Source: VXRD01 sp965232265
GTDB lineage: Bacteria > Latescibacterota > UBA2968
Direction of reading: 5' to 3'
Length of the DNA: 64,000 nt
NCBI GenBank assembly: GCA_965232265.1
Contig: CBDDPH010000002.1
Location: forward strand, 2,108,001-2,172,000
Numbering within the stretch: position 1 is the first letter of the stretch; every line of letters starts with the position of its first letter. The notes under the pieces are model-generated. The model ran no database searches. It saw only the letters and a program-made list of their open reading frames with translations, and was not told the origin of the DNA. The position numbers and the translations under genes were made by a program. This document shows positions 44,636 through 54,093 of the stretch, in pieces.

Positions 44636-45064
44636 CGCGTGACCCCTCTGCGCTTTCCGAACAAATTGAATGAGATTGCAGACCAGCCTGTGCTTTTCCG
44701 CTCAGGCTTTCTGCCCTTCGCACAGTTATACTGCAATTGCCGTGCCAATGTTGTAAAAATACAAAAAAAAGTGCCTTAAAAAATTCTAAGGCACTATAAA
44801 ACAAGAAGATATGTTTGGTGTCAGAAAACACATGCTCAGCGTGCTGTGAAGACAAATGAATCATTATTTACACGGCAATATCTGCCCATCCGTTTGTGAA
44901 TATGATATCTACTCCTCTAAAAGCGTGTAAAATCAACAGGTTGCGAAGGACGACATTTTTTTCCACTGCGATTCCGAAAATTAAAAAGAAACGACCGCAA
45001 TATTTCTTCAACCTCATTGGCCTATTAAAAAAATGGGTTCATGTAAGATTTTTACGCTGCGTGT
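44636..45064. other. Intergenic region with minus-strand terminator and IS remnant end
   Basis: About 430 bp. Contains a strong terminator at 44770-44796 and, toward its right end, AT-rich DNA adjoining a transposase fragment. No gene was found. Confidence 0.4.
44758..44796 (-). terminator. Terminator on the minus strand
   Basis: Stem AGTGCCTTA / TAAGGCACT (44770-44778 and 44787-44795) followed on the minus strand by eight T. It prevents read-through from the transposase remnant into the glycosyltransferase gene. Confidence 0.8.
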
Positions 45065-45274
45065 TTATTCTCGGCATTCGCAGAGGACTCTTATTCGGAA
45101 GTGTTCAAAGTTGCGAAAGCCATACCCCATCCGTTTGATGGTTTTGATCAGATTATTGATGCCTTCGACTAACCCATTTGTAATCCTGTGCTGAAAGAAG
45201 GCGACAATATACTTTCGCCACCTTTGGAGTGTGCCCACAAACGTATCTATATAGGGATTGTTCAAGTCTTCTGC
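45065..45274 (-). pseudogene. C-terminal fragment of an ISL3-family transposase
   Basis: About 70 codons (stop in frame just before) encode RWRKYIVAFFQHRITNGLVEG then NNLIKTIKRMGYGFRNFEHF, the conserved C-terminal end of ISL3-type DDE transposases. The N-terminal 80% is missing because the next gene begins 9 bp away. No functional element remains. Confidence 0.8.
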
Positions 45275-45282
45275 TTACAAGA

Positions 45283-46422
45283 TCAGAAGAAATCATATCC
45301 TTCTTTTACATGTGCGCGTGCCAGGTCCTCGTTAAATTCGACGCCGAGGCCCGGTTTTTCTGGGAGAACAAATTGTCCGTCTTGAATCAATGGCTCATCG
45401 CTGATTACGAGGTCCCATCGCCATTCTATCTGATCTGCGTGGTAGGGCAGTTCCAGGGTGTGGAGGTTTCGCACGGCTGCGCCTACATGCGCGGATGCCA
45501 CCATGCCCAGCGGCGATACGATGTTGTGGAATGCGGCGGGCATGTAGTACAGGTCTGCCAGATCGGCGATTTTTTTGCCTTCCAGCATGCCGCCAGTCGC
45601 CGAGATATCGATGTGTAGCATGTCGCATGCCTGATTCTCGATTAGTCCGCGAAATCCGTCTCTGCGGTGGACCCATTCGCCCGTGCAGATCGGTATGGAT
45701 GTGGAAGCCGTTACTTTGCCCATGGCGTCGATATTTTCTGGAGGTACGGGGTCTTCGAGGAACATCAGGTTGAATTTTTCCAGGCGTTGGGCGAGTAAGA
45801 GTACGTCGCGCACATTGTATTTTCCATGACAATCGATGCACAGGTCGATGTCGTATCCCACGGCGTCTCGGACTGCGGATACCATGGCTTCCATTTTGTC
45901 CAATTCGGCGAGTGATAACCCGCGATCTACGGGGTCGTGTTGCAATTCATTTGCCGATCCATCGATGTCGAATTTAATGGACTGAAACCCATCTGCCACG
46001 CCCTCTTTGGCGCGTTCTGCCCATGTTTCGGGGGTGTTAGTTCGATTTCGTCCCCTGCCCACATCGGCGTACATCCGCAGTCGGTCTCGATATTTTCCGC
46101 CGAGTAATTGATAGACTGGCACGCCAATGGCTTTGCCCGCAACATCCCAAAGTGCTGTTTCCACGCCGCCGATTGCGCCGAGGAGTATCCCGGCGGTAGA
46201 TTGTCCGGTGTTGCGGTCGAGCATTCGCGTGTAGAGCGGCTCGACATTCAGGGGATTTTGCCCGATGAGCATGGGGCGCAAGCGCTTTGTCACCGCATCG
46301 GTTATGCCTTCGCCCGGATGCGCTTCGCCCACGCCTGATATGCCGGCGTCGGTTTCTACTTTTACATAGTTCCAATCTTTGTAGCCCTTCAATGTTGTGG
46401 CTTTGACATCGGTAATTTTCAC
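45283..46422 (-). CDS. Enolase-superfamily sugar-acid dehydratase-like
   Basis: 379 aa, GTG start. K150-x-D152, D197-C-H199, E223, E249 and H299 are arranged as in the galactonate-dehydratase branch (His199 and His299 as the acid/base pair). Substrate unknown. It abuts the IS remnant downstream and is separated from the next gene (PhyH) by 150 bp of repeats. It is the first of a run of four enzymes on this strand. Confidence 0.82.
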   Translation of the reverse strand: MKITDVKATTLKGYKDWNYVKVETDAGISGVGEAHPGEGITDAVTKRLRPMLIGQNPLNVEPLYTRMLDRNTGQSTAGILLGAIGGVETALWDVAGKAIGVPVYQLLGGKYRDRLRMYADVGRGRNRTNTPETWAERAKEGVADGFQSIKFDIDGSANELQHDPVDRGLSLAELDKMEAMVSAVRDAVGYDIDLCIDCHGKYNVRDVLLLAQRLEKFNLMFLEDPVPPENIDAMGKVTASTSIPICTGEWVHRRDGFRGLIENQACDMLHIDISATGGMLEGKKIADLADLYYMPAAFHNIVSPLGMVASAHVGAAVRNLHTLELPYHADQIEWRWDLVISDEPLIQDGQFVLPEKPGLGVEFNEDLARAHVKEGYDFF

Positions 46423-46465
46423 GGCTTGCCTCTTTTGTTGGCGTATCGAAAAATGTTCCCAACTC

Positions 46466-46566
46466 GATCCGCAGATGGACGCAGATGGACGCAGATGTGT
46501 AGGGACGAAAAATTTTTCGCCCGTCGTTGGGATTCGCTGATGAACTGGCTTGGATCAGTTGTACAT
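46466..46566. repeat. Composite repeat between sugar-acid genes
   Basis: 46466-46498 is GATCCGCAGATGGACGCAGA TGGACGCAGATG. 46502-46525 carries GACGAAAAATTTTTCGCCCG. 46531-46566, reversed, is GAGCGATGTACAACTG...CAGTTCATC, the same module as at 28790 and 28918. Confidence 0.7.
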
Positions 46567-46574
46567 CGCTCCGT

Positions 46575-47336
46575 CTAATCGCGCACATCCGGCGGCTGGG
46601 GTTGGGAGTTAAATCCGTAGATGCGCTTCATTTCCGGCGTGGCGCGATCCACCACTTCGGGTTTGAGGTGGTGTACAAAATCGAACATGGGCTTTAGAAA
46701 TGATCGGCAGCAGAAGCAGATCAGGCACACGCGGGCGTCATCTGTGCGGTTGGCTCCGGTGGCGTGCCATATTGCGCCGTTGAACAAGAATACCGAGCCT
46801 TTTGGAGCTGAGAGCCGCATTTCATCGGGATGGCATAGCGCGTGTGGATGGTCTGTTGGCGGGGGTTTTTTTAAGAACCGATGGCTGCCGGGCACAAAGC
46901 GCGTACCTCCGTTTTGTGGGGTAAAGTCGTTCAGGAGCCACAGGCTGTTGACAAACATGGGGAATGAGGGCAGCGGCTCTGGCATTTTGCCCAGCGCGTT
47001 ATCGACGTGAAACGCATTGTCTTGGGCACCCGGGTAAATCACGTTTGACGTGAGTGTGCTGAGGGTATAATCTTCGCCGAGCATATATTCAAAATAGGGC
47101 ACGACTTTGGGATGCGCCACCAGCTTTTCATAAGGTTTGCCCTTGTTCACCAGCCACCGCACATGCTGGCCCCTGCCACTGGTATGTACCCGGCCCGAGC
47201 CGTCTCCGCGCTCTTGTTTGGCAAGGTCCAGCAATAGGGAGCGGTAGTGCGATATCTCGGCTTCAGAGAGGACATCGGGGATGATGACATAGCCCTGTTC
47301 GTCTAATTGTTGTCGGTGTTCTGGTGAGATTTTCAT
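46575..47336 (-). CDS. Phytanoyl-CoA dioxygenase-family protein
   Basis: 253 aa. PhyH family: iron site in FHVDNA (His-x-Asp), a distal His in IWHATGAN, and 2-oxoglutarate Arg nearby. GGAG upstream of the ATG. It lies between a Gfo/Idh/MocA gene and the galactonate-dehydratase-like gene, all on the minus strand within 200 bp, and could oxidise a modified sugar before dehydration (inference). Confidence 0.82.
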   Translation of the reverse strand: MKISPEHRQQLDEQGYVIIPDVLSEAEISHYRSLLLDLAKQERGDGSGRVHTSGRGQHVRWLVNKGKPYEKLVAHPKVVPYFEYMLGEDYTLSTLTSNVIYPGAQDNAFHVDNALGKMPEPLPSFPMFVNSLWLLNDFTPQNGGTRFVPGSHRFLKKPPPTDHPHALCHPDEMRLSAPKGSVFLFNGAIWHATGANRTDDARVCLICFCCRSFLKPMFDFVHHLKPEVVDRATPEMKRIYGFNSQPQPPDVRD

Positions 47337-47350
47337 CGCGTGCTCCAGGA

Positions 47351-48607
47351 TTATAATCCGTAATAGTCGTTGATTTCTTTCTGATACCCATCCACCTCGC
47401 CTTTTAGCATTTCGTCTAAGGTGACGGCGCGTCCGAGCAAGCCCGATTCGAGAATCGCATAGCTCAATGCCAGATCGATGGTGCCTTCTTCGCCGCTCAT
47501 CTGGACGGGTTTGCCGTTTGCGATGGCTTGCAACCAGTTCAGGTTCTCAAGCGCGAATGCGTCGGTGATTCCGCGCGGCATGACTTCGTCCAGGTGCGAG
47601 GGTTCGGCTTCGCGTTGAAATCGGTCTTCCACATTTTCCGATGTACCGTCTTCGCCAAATAATTGCCCGTCTGAGATCGCTCCTTTGCTGCCCCAAATAT
47701 TCGTGCCGCCCGGTACGCCGACCTGTGTTCCCCGCGCACTTCTCGAGACGGCCATGTGCCCGATGCCGCCGTTTTCAAATTCAAAGTTGGCAAAAAAAGC
47801 ATCATCCACTTGATTTTCGATTTGATCGACTACGGCGCTATCATCGTCGGCCATCAAGACGCGCACGGGTTCGAGCGTTCGCCAAAGGCTCTGAACTGAT
47901 TTTATGGGGCCACAAATTGTGCGGACGCCGTTAAAAAGGTGGACGCCCAGATCGATGGCAACGCCGCCACCCGCGCCCAGTTTGCTCTGACGCCAGGGCG
48001 TTCGTGCGGCCACGAGGTCTGGACGCGAATTGCGAAATCCGATGACGCCGCGATAGAGCATTTGCACATCGCCTATGAGGCCCTTTTCTACGGCCCATTG
48101 GCTGGCCCAGGTAGAGGGATTGAAGTTCACATTTTCGTCAATGCTCAAAATTTGTCCGGTTTCGTCGGCGACTTCGCACATTTTCTGGGCTGCTTTGACC
48201 GAGATTGCCATTGGTTTTTCGACCGAGACGTGTTTGCCCGCTCGCATGGCGTCGATGGCGATGCTGTGGTGGTTGTCGTGTCCGGTCAGGATGATCACGG
48301 CGTCGATTTTGCCCTTTTCTAACATTTCGTTGTAGTCGGTGTACACTTCTGCATCGCTATCGGGATGCAGGTCACTGATAAATGAATGCGGTGCATTGAG
48401 TGGGTCCCCAGGTGCATCCACAGGTGCGGGACGAGGACCGGGTCCCTCGCCTCGCTTGCGGAAGCGATGGGCGTCTTCTTCTTTGCGTGCGCACAAAGCC
48501 GTGATCTGAAAAAGGTCGCCAAAATCGTTTTCCTGCAGAATTTTATAGCCGCGCAAATGGGCGTTTAGTATTCGCGCACACCCGATGATGCCGATTCGCA
48601 CTTTCAT
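47351..48607 (-). CDS. Gfo/Idh/MocA-family oxidoreductase
   Basis: 418 aa, longer than most because of an insertion after the first strand (residues about 40-80). Rossmann start RIGIIGCARI, EKPMA motif (SVEKPMAI) and a conserved GGGVAIDLGVHLFN segment. AAAGGAAT precedes the ATG. PhyH starts 14 bp downstream of its stop. Substrate unknown. Confidence 0.85.
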   Translation of the reverse strand: MKVRIGIIGCARILNAHLRGYKILQENDFGDLFQITALCARKEEDAHRFRKRGEGPGPRPAPVDAPGDPLNAPHSFISDLHPDSDAEVYTDYNEMLEKGKIDAVIILTGHDNHHSIAIDAMRAGKHVSVEKPMAISVKAAQKMCEVADETGQILSIDENVNFNPSTWASQWAVEKGLIGDVQMLYRGVIGFRNSRPDLVAARTPWRQSKLGAGGGVAIDLGVHLFNGVRTICGPIKSVQSLWRTLEPVRVLMADDDSAVVDQIENQVDDAFFANFEFENGGIGHMAVSRSARGTQVGVPGGTNIWGSKGAISDGQLFGEDGTSENVEDRFQREAEPSHLDEVMPRGITDAFALENLNWLQAIANGKPVQMSGEEGTIDLALSYAILESGLLGRAVTLDEMLKGEVDGYQKEINDYYGL

Positions 48608-48662
48608 GGTGAAATTCCTTTAGGCCGAGGTATTGTTGTTTCCGCATCTGTAATGCCCCTTT

Positions 48663-49802
48663 TTACCAATTTGTGTACGATCCGTCTTCGCGGCGGAATC
48701 CCGCGCCCGTAGATGGTTCGGGAGGGGATGCGTCTGCAATCGCGTCTTCGTTAAATTCAATGCCCAATCCCGGTCCTTCGGGGACGAGCAGATGGCCGTT
48801 TGCGTAGGGCATTTGTTTGGGGAATACGTCTGTCAAGGTGGTCATGGGCGGTCTGGGCAGTTCCTGTACGCCGACGAGAGAAGACGAGAGACACAGGTGC
48901 AAACACGCGGCTGTTGACACGGGTCCCAGTGGATTGTGGGGGGCCAGATGAATATAATGTGTCTCGCACCAGCCCGCGATTTTTTTTGCTTCGGTCAAAC
49001 CCCCCGCAATGCAGAGGTCAACGCGGCAGTAGTCCATTAAATCTTCTTCGATTACCTGCTGAAATTTCCACTTGCTATCGAATTGTTCGCCGATGGCTAA
49101 AGGCAGATGCGTATTTTGTCGCACGAGGCGCAGGCTCTGCGTGCTTTCACTTCGCAATGGGTCTTCGATAAAAAATGGGCGATAGGGTTCCACGCCTTTG
49201 CAATATGCAATGACCCAGGCGGGGTCCAGTCGCGTGTGAACATCGACGCAAATTTCCAATTCATCGCCACAGGCTTCGCGCACGGCTTTTACCTGTTCGA
49301 TGCCGTGACGTACGGCGCGCGAAGGTTCAAATACATTGGGGTCTGTGGGGTCGCTCATGCCCCATCGGGCAAATTTCCAGCCTTCTTCTTGTCGTTGTTT
49401 ACAATTTGCGACCAGGCGGTCGATATTGTCCCGTTCGCCAATATGCGGATAACACGCCACTTTGTCGCGGGTTCTGCCGCCCAGTAGTTCATAGACGGGT
49501 ACGCCCAGGGCTTTGCCTTTTATGTCCCAAAGCGCGATATCAACGGCGCTTACTGCCGATGACTGTACCACGCCGCCGGGGAAAAATCCGCCGCGAAACA
49601 TGACCTGCCACAGGTGCTCGGTCCGAAAGGGATCTTGCCCGATAACGTCTGGGGAAAACGAGCGGATCACTTCGGCAATTGCGGTTCCCCGACGCTTTAA
49701 GCCCGCTTCTCCCAATCCGTAAATGCCTTCGTCTGTTTCAACTTTGACGAAAAAATTTCCCGTTGTGGGAACGACGAATGTTTTTAATGCAGTGATTTTC
49801 AT
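48663..49802 (-). CDS. Enolase-superfamily sugar-acid dehydratase-like, copy 1
   Basis: 379 aa. Catalytic residues follow the galactonate-dehydratase pattern: D187-V-H189, E213, E239 and H289; the usual KxK/KxD second-strand motif is replaced by RWG (146-148). CAGGAG precedes the ATG. It is the second half of a recent tandem duplication; both copies keep all active-site residues, so both are probably functional. Differences cluster in the capping domain (residues 9-11, 34-38, 60-64). Confidence 0.83.
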   Translation of the reverse strand: MKITALKTFVVPTTGNFFVKVETDEGIYGLGEAGLKRRGTAIAEVIRSFSPDVIGQDPFRTEHLWQVMFRGGFFPGGVVQSSAVSAVDIALWDIKGKALGVPVYELLGGRTRDKVACYPHIGERDNIDRLVANCKQRQEEGWKFARWGMSDPTDPNVFEPSRAVRHGIEQVKAVREACGDELEICVDVHTRLDPAWVIAYCKGVEPYRPFFIEDPLRSESTQSLRLVRQNTHLPLAIGEQFDSKWKFQQVIEEDLMDYCRVDLCIAGGLTEAKKIAGWCETHYIHLAPHNPLGPVSTAACLHLCLSSSLVGVQELPRPPMTTLTDVFPKQMPYANGHLLVPEGPGLGIEFNEDAIADASPPEPSTGAGFRREDGSYTNW

Positions 49803-49933
49803 GATTATTCTCCTGAAAAGATGGATACATACAGATGCTTCTGAGTTGTATTAAAGTTGTGCGTTGGGCGCGCAAATAAATCAATGCGAGCAGGCCGGGG
49901 TACTGTTGTATCCGCATCTTTAATACTCCTTTT

Positions 49934-51073
49934 TTACCAATTTGCGTACGATCCGTCTTCGCGGCGGTAACCCCAGCCTGTAGAGGGTTCGGGAGGAGTT
50001 GCGTCTGCAATCGCGTCTTCGTTAAATTCAATGCCCAATCCCGGTCCTTCGGGGACGAGCAGATGGCCGTCTGCGTAGGGCATTTGTTTGGGGAATACAT
50101 CTGTCAAGGTGGTCATGGTGGGTCTGGGCAATTCCTGTACGCCGACGAGAGAAGACGAGAGACACAGGTGCAAACACGCGGCTGTTGACACGGGTCCCAG
50201 TGGATTGTGGGGGGCCAGGTGAATATAATGTGTCTCGCACCAGCCCGCGATCTTTTTTGCTTCGGTCAAGCCGCCCGCAATGCAGAGGTCAACACGGCAA
50301 TAGTCCATCAAATCTTCTTCGATTACTTGCTGGAATTTCCACTTGCTATCGAATTGTTCGCCAATGGCTAAGGGCAGATGCGTATTTTGTCGCACGAGAC
50401 GCAGGCTCTGCGTGCTTTCACTTCGCAATGGGTCTTCAATAAAAAATGGGCGATAGGGTTCCACGCCTTTGCAATATGCAATGACCCAGGTGGGATCCAG
50501 TCGCGTGTGAATATCTACGCAGATTTCGAATTCATCGCCACAGGCTTCGCGCACGGCTTTTACCTGTTCGATGCCGTAACGCACGGCGCGCGAAGGTTCA
50601 AATACATTGGGATCTGTGGGGTCGCTCATGCTCCATCGGGCAAATTTCCAGCCTTCCTCCTGTCGTTGCACACAATTTGCGACCAGGCGGTCGATATTGT
50701 TCTTATCGCCAACATGCGGATAACACGCCACTTTGTCGCGGGTTCTGCCGCCCAGGAGTTCATAGACGGGTACGCCCAGAGCTTTGCCTTTGATGTCCCA
50801 GAGCGCGATGTCAACGGCGCTCACTGCCGCTGACTGTACCACGCCGCCTGGAAAAAATCCGCCGCGAAACATGACCTGCCACAAATATTCGATCCGAAAG
50901 GGGTCTTGCCCGATAACGTCTGGGGAAAACGAGCGGATCACTTCGGCTATCGCGGTTCCGCGATGTATTACGCCCGCTTCTCCCAGGCCGTAAATACCTT
51001 CGTCTGTTTCGACTTTGACGAAAAAATTTCCCGTTGTGGGCGCAATGAATGTTTTTAATGCGGTGATTTTCAT
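49934..51073 (-). CDS. Enolase-superfamily sugar-acid dehydratase-like, copy 2
   Basis: 379 aa, the upstream copy in transcription order. Active-site residues identical to copy 1 (D187, H189, E213, E239, H289). TAGGAGG before the ATG. The neighbouring upstream gene (51101) has only 27 bp between, so copy 2 is probably co-transcribed with it. Substitutions relative to copy 1 (for example VIHRGT instead of LKRRGT) may alter substrate specificity. Confidence 0.83.
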   Translation of the reverse strand: MKITALKTFIAPTTGNFFVKVETDEGIYGLGEAGVIHRGTAIAEVIRSFSPDVIGQDPFRIEYLWQVMFRGGFFPGGVVQSAAVSAVDIALWDIKGKALGVPVYELLGGRTRDKVACYPHVGDKNNIDRLVANCVQRQEEGWKFARWSMSDPTDPNVFEPSRAVRYGIEQVKAVREACGDEFEICVDIHTRLDPTWVIAYCKGVEPYRPFFIEDPLRSESTQSLRLVRQNTHLPLAIGEQFDSKWKFQQVIEEDLMDYCRVDLCIAGGLTEAKKIAGWCETHYIHLAPHNPLGPVSTAACLHLCLSSSLVGVQELPRPTMTTLTDVFPKQMPYADGHLLVPEGPGLGIEFNEDAIADATPPEPSTGWGYRREDGSYANW

Positions 51074-51100
51074 GATAATCCTCCTAACACTACGGTTATT

Positions 51101-52660
51101 TCATGCCATGACTCCTGTCACACCACAATTGGTAACTGCGCCGGCTTCTACTGTGAGAATCTGCCAGCCGTTGTCCTCAAAACGCCACGAGAATGAGATG
51201 TCTGAGTCACCGCCATTGTAAAACATCACGCCATCTACATCTGTTCCGGAATGGATTACGAGCGGAAGGATTTGTTGGGGAATGCCACGCTCGCCAGTGG
51301 CGTGTTTTACTTCGACTGTTGGCGTTACTTTGCTTTTTACTTCTCGCGTGCCCAAAAGCAATGGGCCATAACATCCGGTTACGGGTCCAATGCCCCAGTT
51401 GCGTCCGTGGCCAGCCGCTGTCGAACAGATTGCGCCACCCATATCGGCGTGTTCTCTGCCACCGCGCAGCACCCGACGCGCCATCATCAGTTTATCAGCC
51501 GCTTGCTTTAATGCGCGCTCGGCATAGTGTTCATCACCCGTCACCTGATAGGCCAGCGTTAGGGCCGCGGTGCTCGGTTCTGTTGTGGGGGTTACGGAGC
51601 CATCGCCATTCCATATTCCCCAATACGTCATGTCGTTGCGCTTGCCCACGCCGGGCCAATCGCGGCGGCGCGCCTGCGGAAAGACCATGGCTATTTCGCC
51701 TTCTTGCATGTCGGGAAAACGCGCGATTTGTGCCTGAATTGCGTCATCCAGAGAGGGATCGGAGAATTGTCTCCGAAAATGGGAAATCGCCGCTGCGCCG
51801 GGGTCCGAATACGGGTCCAGCAATTCGTTGACCATGGGTTCTGCGATTCGCCGCGCCGCCTGGTGAAATACAGCGTCTCCAGATGCTTCGAACAGATCGC
51901 CCAGGGCGTATATGACGCCGGAAGCCAGCAGTACTTCGACTCCGATGAGCGGGTCGCCAGGGACGTGATGCCCAGCTTGTGCCGCCTTTTTTTGTTGTCC
52001 AGTTGCTTGCTTGCCAAATCTCGGTTGTCCGTTTGCATCCCAGGCAATGGGCAAGGGACCATCTGGTATAGCGACAATCATTTCTGCCCGACGCTTGCCG
52101 TATTGCAAAGCCCAATCCAGATACCGGTCTTGTCCCGTCATTCTGTGTGCTGCAAGGGCAATGTGGACAAAGCGGAAGTGCTCGGCAATTTCGGCGTCAT
52201 AGCCGTCGTCTCGCCCTACTGTGCGCGTGCCAATATAATATCCGTAAAACCGATTGCGCGCCCAGTCAAACCATTCGGGAATGCCCGGAACCCAGTTGCC
52301 GATGTGTTCGGCTGCGTCTTGCAGGAGTGCGTTTGCTTTTTCGTCTTCGGGAAATAATCCGAGGTGACGCGGCAAAAAGAGCAAAAAGGGTTCGGTTCCG
52401 TGATGGGCTTCGGCTTCGGGTTCATAACCGTGCAGGCAGTCACGTTCCACCCATCCGGCGAGCATATCGCGCAGGTGTTCAAAGTGCTCTCGTACCCCGT
52501 CATTTCCCGTGATGAGATAGTGGGGGAACCATGCCAGCGAATAGTTCGCTTCATCTTCGCCTCCGCCATGTCTGCTCGGCGGGTCCATTCGGCGGCTTTG
52601 ATCTAACCACGCATCCATCTCTTTTCGCAATGTCCGATAATGTTCAAAGCACTGTTTCAT
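51101..52660 (-). CDS. (alpha/alpha)6-barrel-like protein, probable glycoside-processing enzyme
   Basis: 519 aa, not assigned to a named family. No signal peptide. Repeated helical hairpin segments (ALAAHRMTGQDRYLDWALQ, ALTLAYQVTGDEHYAERALKQ), in the style of six-hairpin glycosidases and unsaturated glucuronyl hydrolases, followed by a beta-rich C-terminal region (about 450-519, FSWRFEDNGWQIL). GGAGG precedes the ATG. It sits upstream of the duplicated dehydratase genes, suggesting release of a sugar acid that they consume (inference). Confidence 0.6.
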   Translation of the reverse strand: MKQCFEHYRTLRKEMDAWLDQSRRMDPPSRHGGGEDEANYSLAWFPHYLITGNDGVREHFEHLRDMLAGWVERDCLHGYEPEAEAHHGTEPFLLFLPRHLGLFPEDEKANALLQDAAEHIGNWVPGIPEWFDWARNRFYGYYIGTRTVGRDDGYDAEIAEHFRFVHIALAAHRMTGQDRYLDWALQYGKRRAEMIVAIPDGPLPIAWDANGQPRFGKQATGQQKKAAQAGHHVPGDPLIGVEVLLASGVIYALGDLFEASGDAVFHQAARRIAEPMVNELLDPYSDPGAAAISHFRRQFSDPSLDDAIQAQIARFPDMQEGEIAMVFPQARRRDWPGVGKRNDMTYWGIWNGDGSVTPTTEPSTAALTLAYQVTGDEHYAERALKQAADKLMMARRVLRGGREHADMGGAICSTAAGHGRNWGIGPVTGCYGPLLLGTREVKSKVTPTVEVKHATGERGIPQQILPLVIHSGTDVDGVMFYNGGDSDISFSWRFEDNGWQILTVEAGAVTNCGVTGVMA

Positions 52661-52679
52661 AAGTCCTCCAGGGAAGTGT

Positions 52680-52977
52680 GATCCGCAGATTACGCAGATG
52701 AACGCAGATGAAAAAGAGGGGCTGTGATGTAGTTTGCCGTTTCAAACGGCAAAAGTGTGAAGTCGGTGCGAGGTTTATTGCCTTATGATAAATTATCTTG
52801 ACGCTTCAAAAATGCGAACCTAATTTGTCAAACAGCATAGCGGAAAAAAATTTCAAAGTCAAGGTTTCTGAGTAGTCAGTAGCCAGTAGTCAGTAGTCAG
52901 TTACCCCGCACCGCCACACCAAGGGGGTTGGGTGGTTGGGACTGACAACTGACAACTGACAACCGACAACTGATAAC
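52680..52977. repeat. Cluster of dispersed repeats (about 330 bp without a gene)
   Basis: 52680-52711: GATCCGCAGATTACGCAGATGAACGCAGATG. 52732-52768: GATGTAGTTTGCCGTTTCAA...GGCAA palindrome. 52872-52901: GTAGTCAGT units. 52940-52977: ACTGACA units. The two orientations of the latter can pair over 90 nt. No gene. Confidence 0.75.
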
Positions 52978-52991
52978 GGAAAAGGATTGCC

Positions 52992-54032
52992 ATGTCGGAC
53001 ATTCGCATTCGCGCAGAACACCTCGAACCGTTTATCCAATCCGTTTTTGAAAACGCGGGTATGCCGCCCGAAGACGCCGCCATAGAAGCAGAAGTGCTCT
53101 TATGGGCGAATCTGCGTGGGGTTGATTCGCACGGGGTTTTGCGCCTTATTTCGTATCTCGACAATATTGAGACAGGCGCGATGAATCCTCGGCCCAATAT
53201 TCGCGTTGTGAAAGAGTCGCCAGCGGTTGCCCATATTGCGTGTGACCGCGCTCTTGGACCTGTGGCGACTGTTCCCGCGATGAAAAAAGCCATTGAGAAG
53301 GCCAAAAATGTGGGTATTGGGTGGGTGTTGCTCAGCGATGTTACGCATCAGGGCGCGATGGCTTATTATTCTTTGATGGCGGCACACGAGGGCTTTGCGG
53401 GTATTGCCATTGTTTGCAGTCCGCCCAATATGGCCCCTTTTGGCGCGAAGGTAGCGGGTGTTCACAACAGCCCGATAGCCGTTGCGGTTCCGGCGAATAA
53501 ACGCGCCCCGATCAGTCTCGATATGGCGACGAGTGTGGCAGCGGGGGGCAAACTTCAGCTCGCACAGGATAAGGGCGTGCCGCTGGGCGAAGACTGGGCA
53601 CTCGACGCTGCGGGCAATCCGACGACAGATGCGCGTAAGGGCGTTATCCTGCGTCCGGCAGGTGGTCCCAAGGGATCGGGTTTGGCACTGATTTTTCAGT
53701 GTTTGTCCAGTTTGATGGTCGATAATCCGCTGCTCGTTCCCGTATTGCGCGGGGGCGAGGGTTTGAAAAAGCAAAACGGCATTGTCGCTGCGATTGATAT
53801 TTCCTTTTTTGTAGATCTGGATGATTATAAAGATCATGTTGATAATTTGATTGATGAACTCAAAGCACTGCCCAGAGCAGATGGCTTTGACGATATTCTC
53901 ATGCCCGGGGAACCCGAAAATCGCACGCTTGCCGAACGCTCTGCCGAAGGTATTCCCATTCCAGCGGGTACGGCGGAAAAACTCCGCGAAGCCGCACGAC
54001 GGTTTAATCTCGCGTTGCCTGAGGGGCTGTAG
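52992..54032 (+). CDS. Malate/L-lactate/ureidoglycolate dehydrogenase-type (Ldh2 family)
   Basis: 346 aa. Family fold with LRGVDSHGVLRL (SHG signature at about 49), a THQGAMAYYSLM segment, and GGPKGSGLAL near the C-terminus. NAD(P)H-dependent oxidoreductases of 2-hydroxy acids; substrate unknown. ATG with AAAAGG upstream. It begins the plus-strand part of the sugar-acid island. Confidence 0.85.
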   Translation: MSDIRIRAEHLEPFIQSVFENAGMPPEDAAIEAEVLLWANLRGVDSHGVLRLISYLDNIETGAMNPRPNIRVVKESPAVAHIACDRALGPVATVPAMKKAIEKAKNVGIGWVLLSDVTHQGAMAYYSLMAAHEGFAGIAIVCSPPNMAPFGAKVAGVHNSPIAVAVPANKRAPISLDMATSVAAGGKLQLAQDKGVPLGEDWALDAAGNPTTDARKGVILRPAGGPKGSGLALIFQCLSSLMVDNPLLVPVLRGGEGLKKQNGIVAAIDISFFVDLDDYKDHVDNLIDELKALPRADGFDDILMPGEPENRTLAERSAEGIPIPAGTAEKLREAARRFNLALPEGL

Positions 54033-54093
54033 GGATGGCTATCGAATACCACATTATTATCGGCTGACACCATTCCTTTAACCCGTTATATTT

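Larger units (their letters stand above)
48623..51077 (-). repeat. 1.27-kb tandem direct duplication (two enolase-superfamily genes)
   Basis: Copy 1 spans about 48623-49806 and copy 2 about 49893-51077, each containing one complete gene plus about 40 bp of downstream sequence (GGCCG...GGTA.TGTTGT.TCCGCATCT). Proteins are over 90% identical by eye. Between them is about 85 bp of unduplicated spacer. Confidence 0.85.

Noticed and set aside
44896..45138. Small plus-strand frame in the intergenic region
   Set aside because: Overlaps the IS remnant antisense, with no ribosome binding site.
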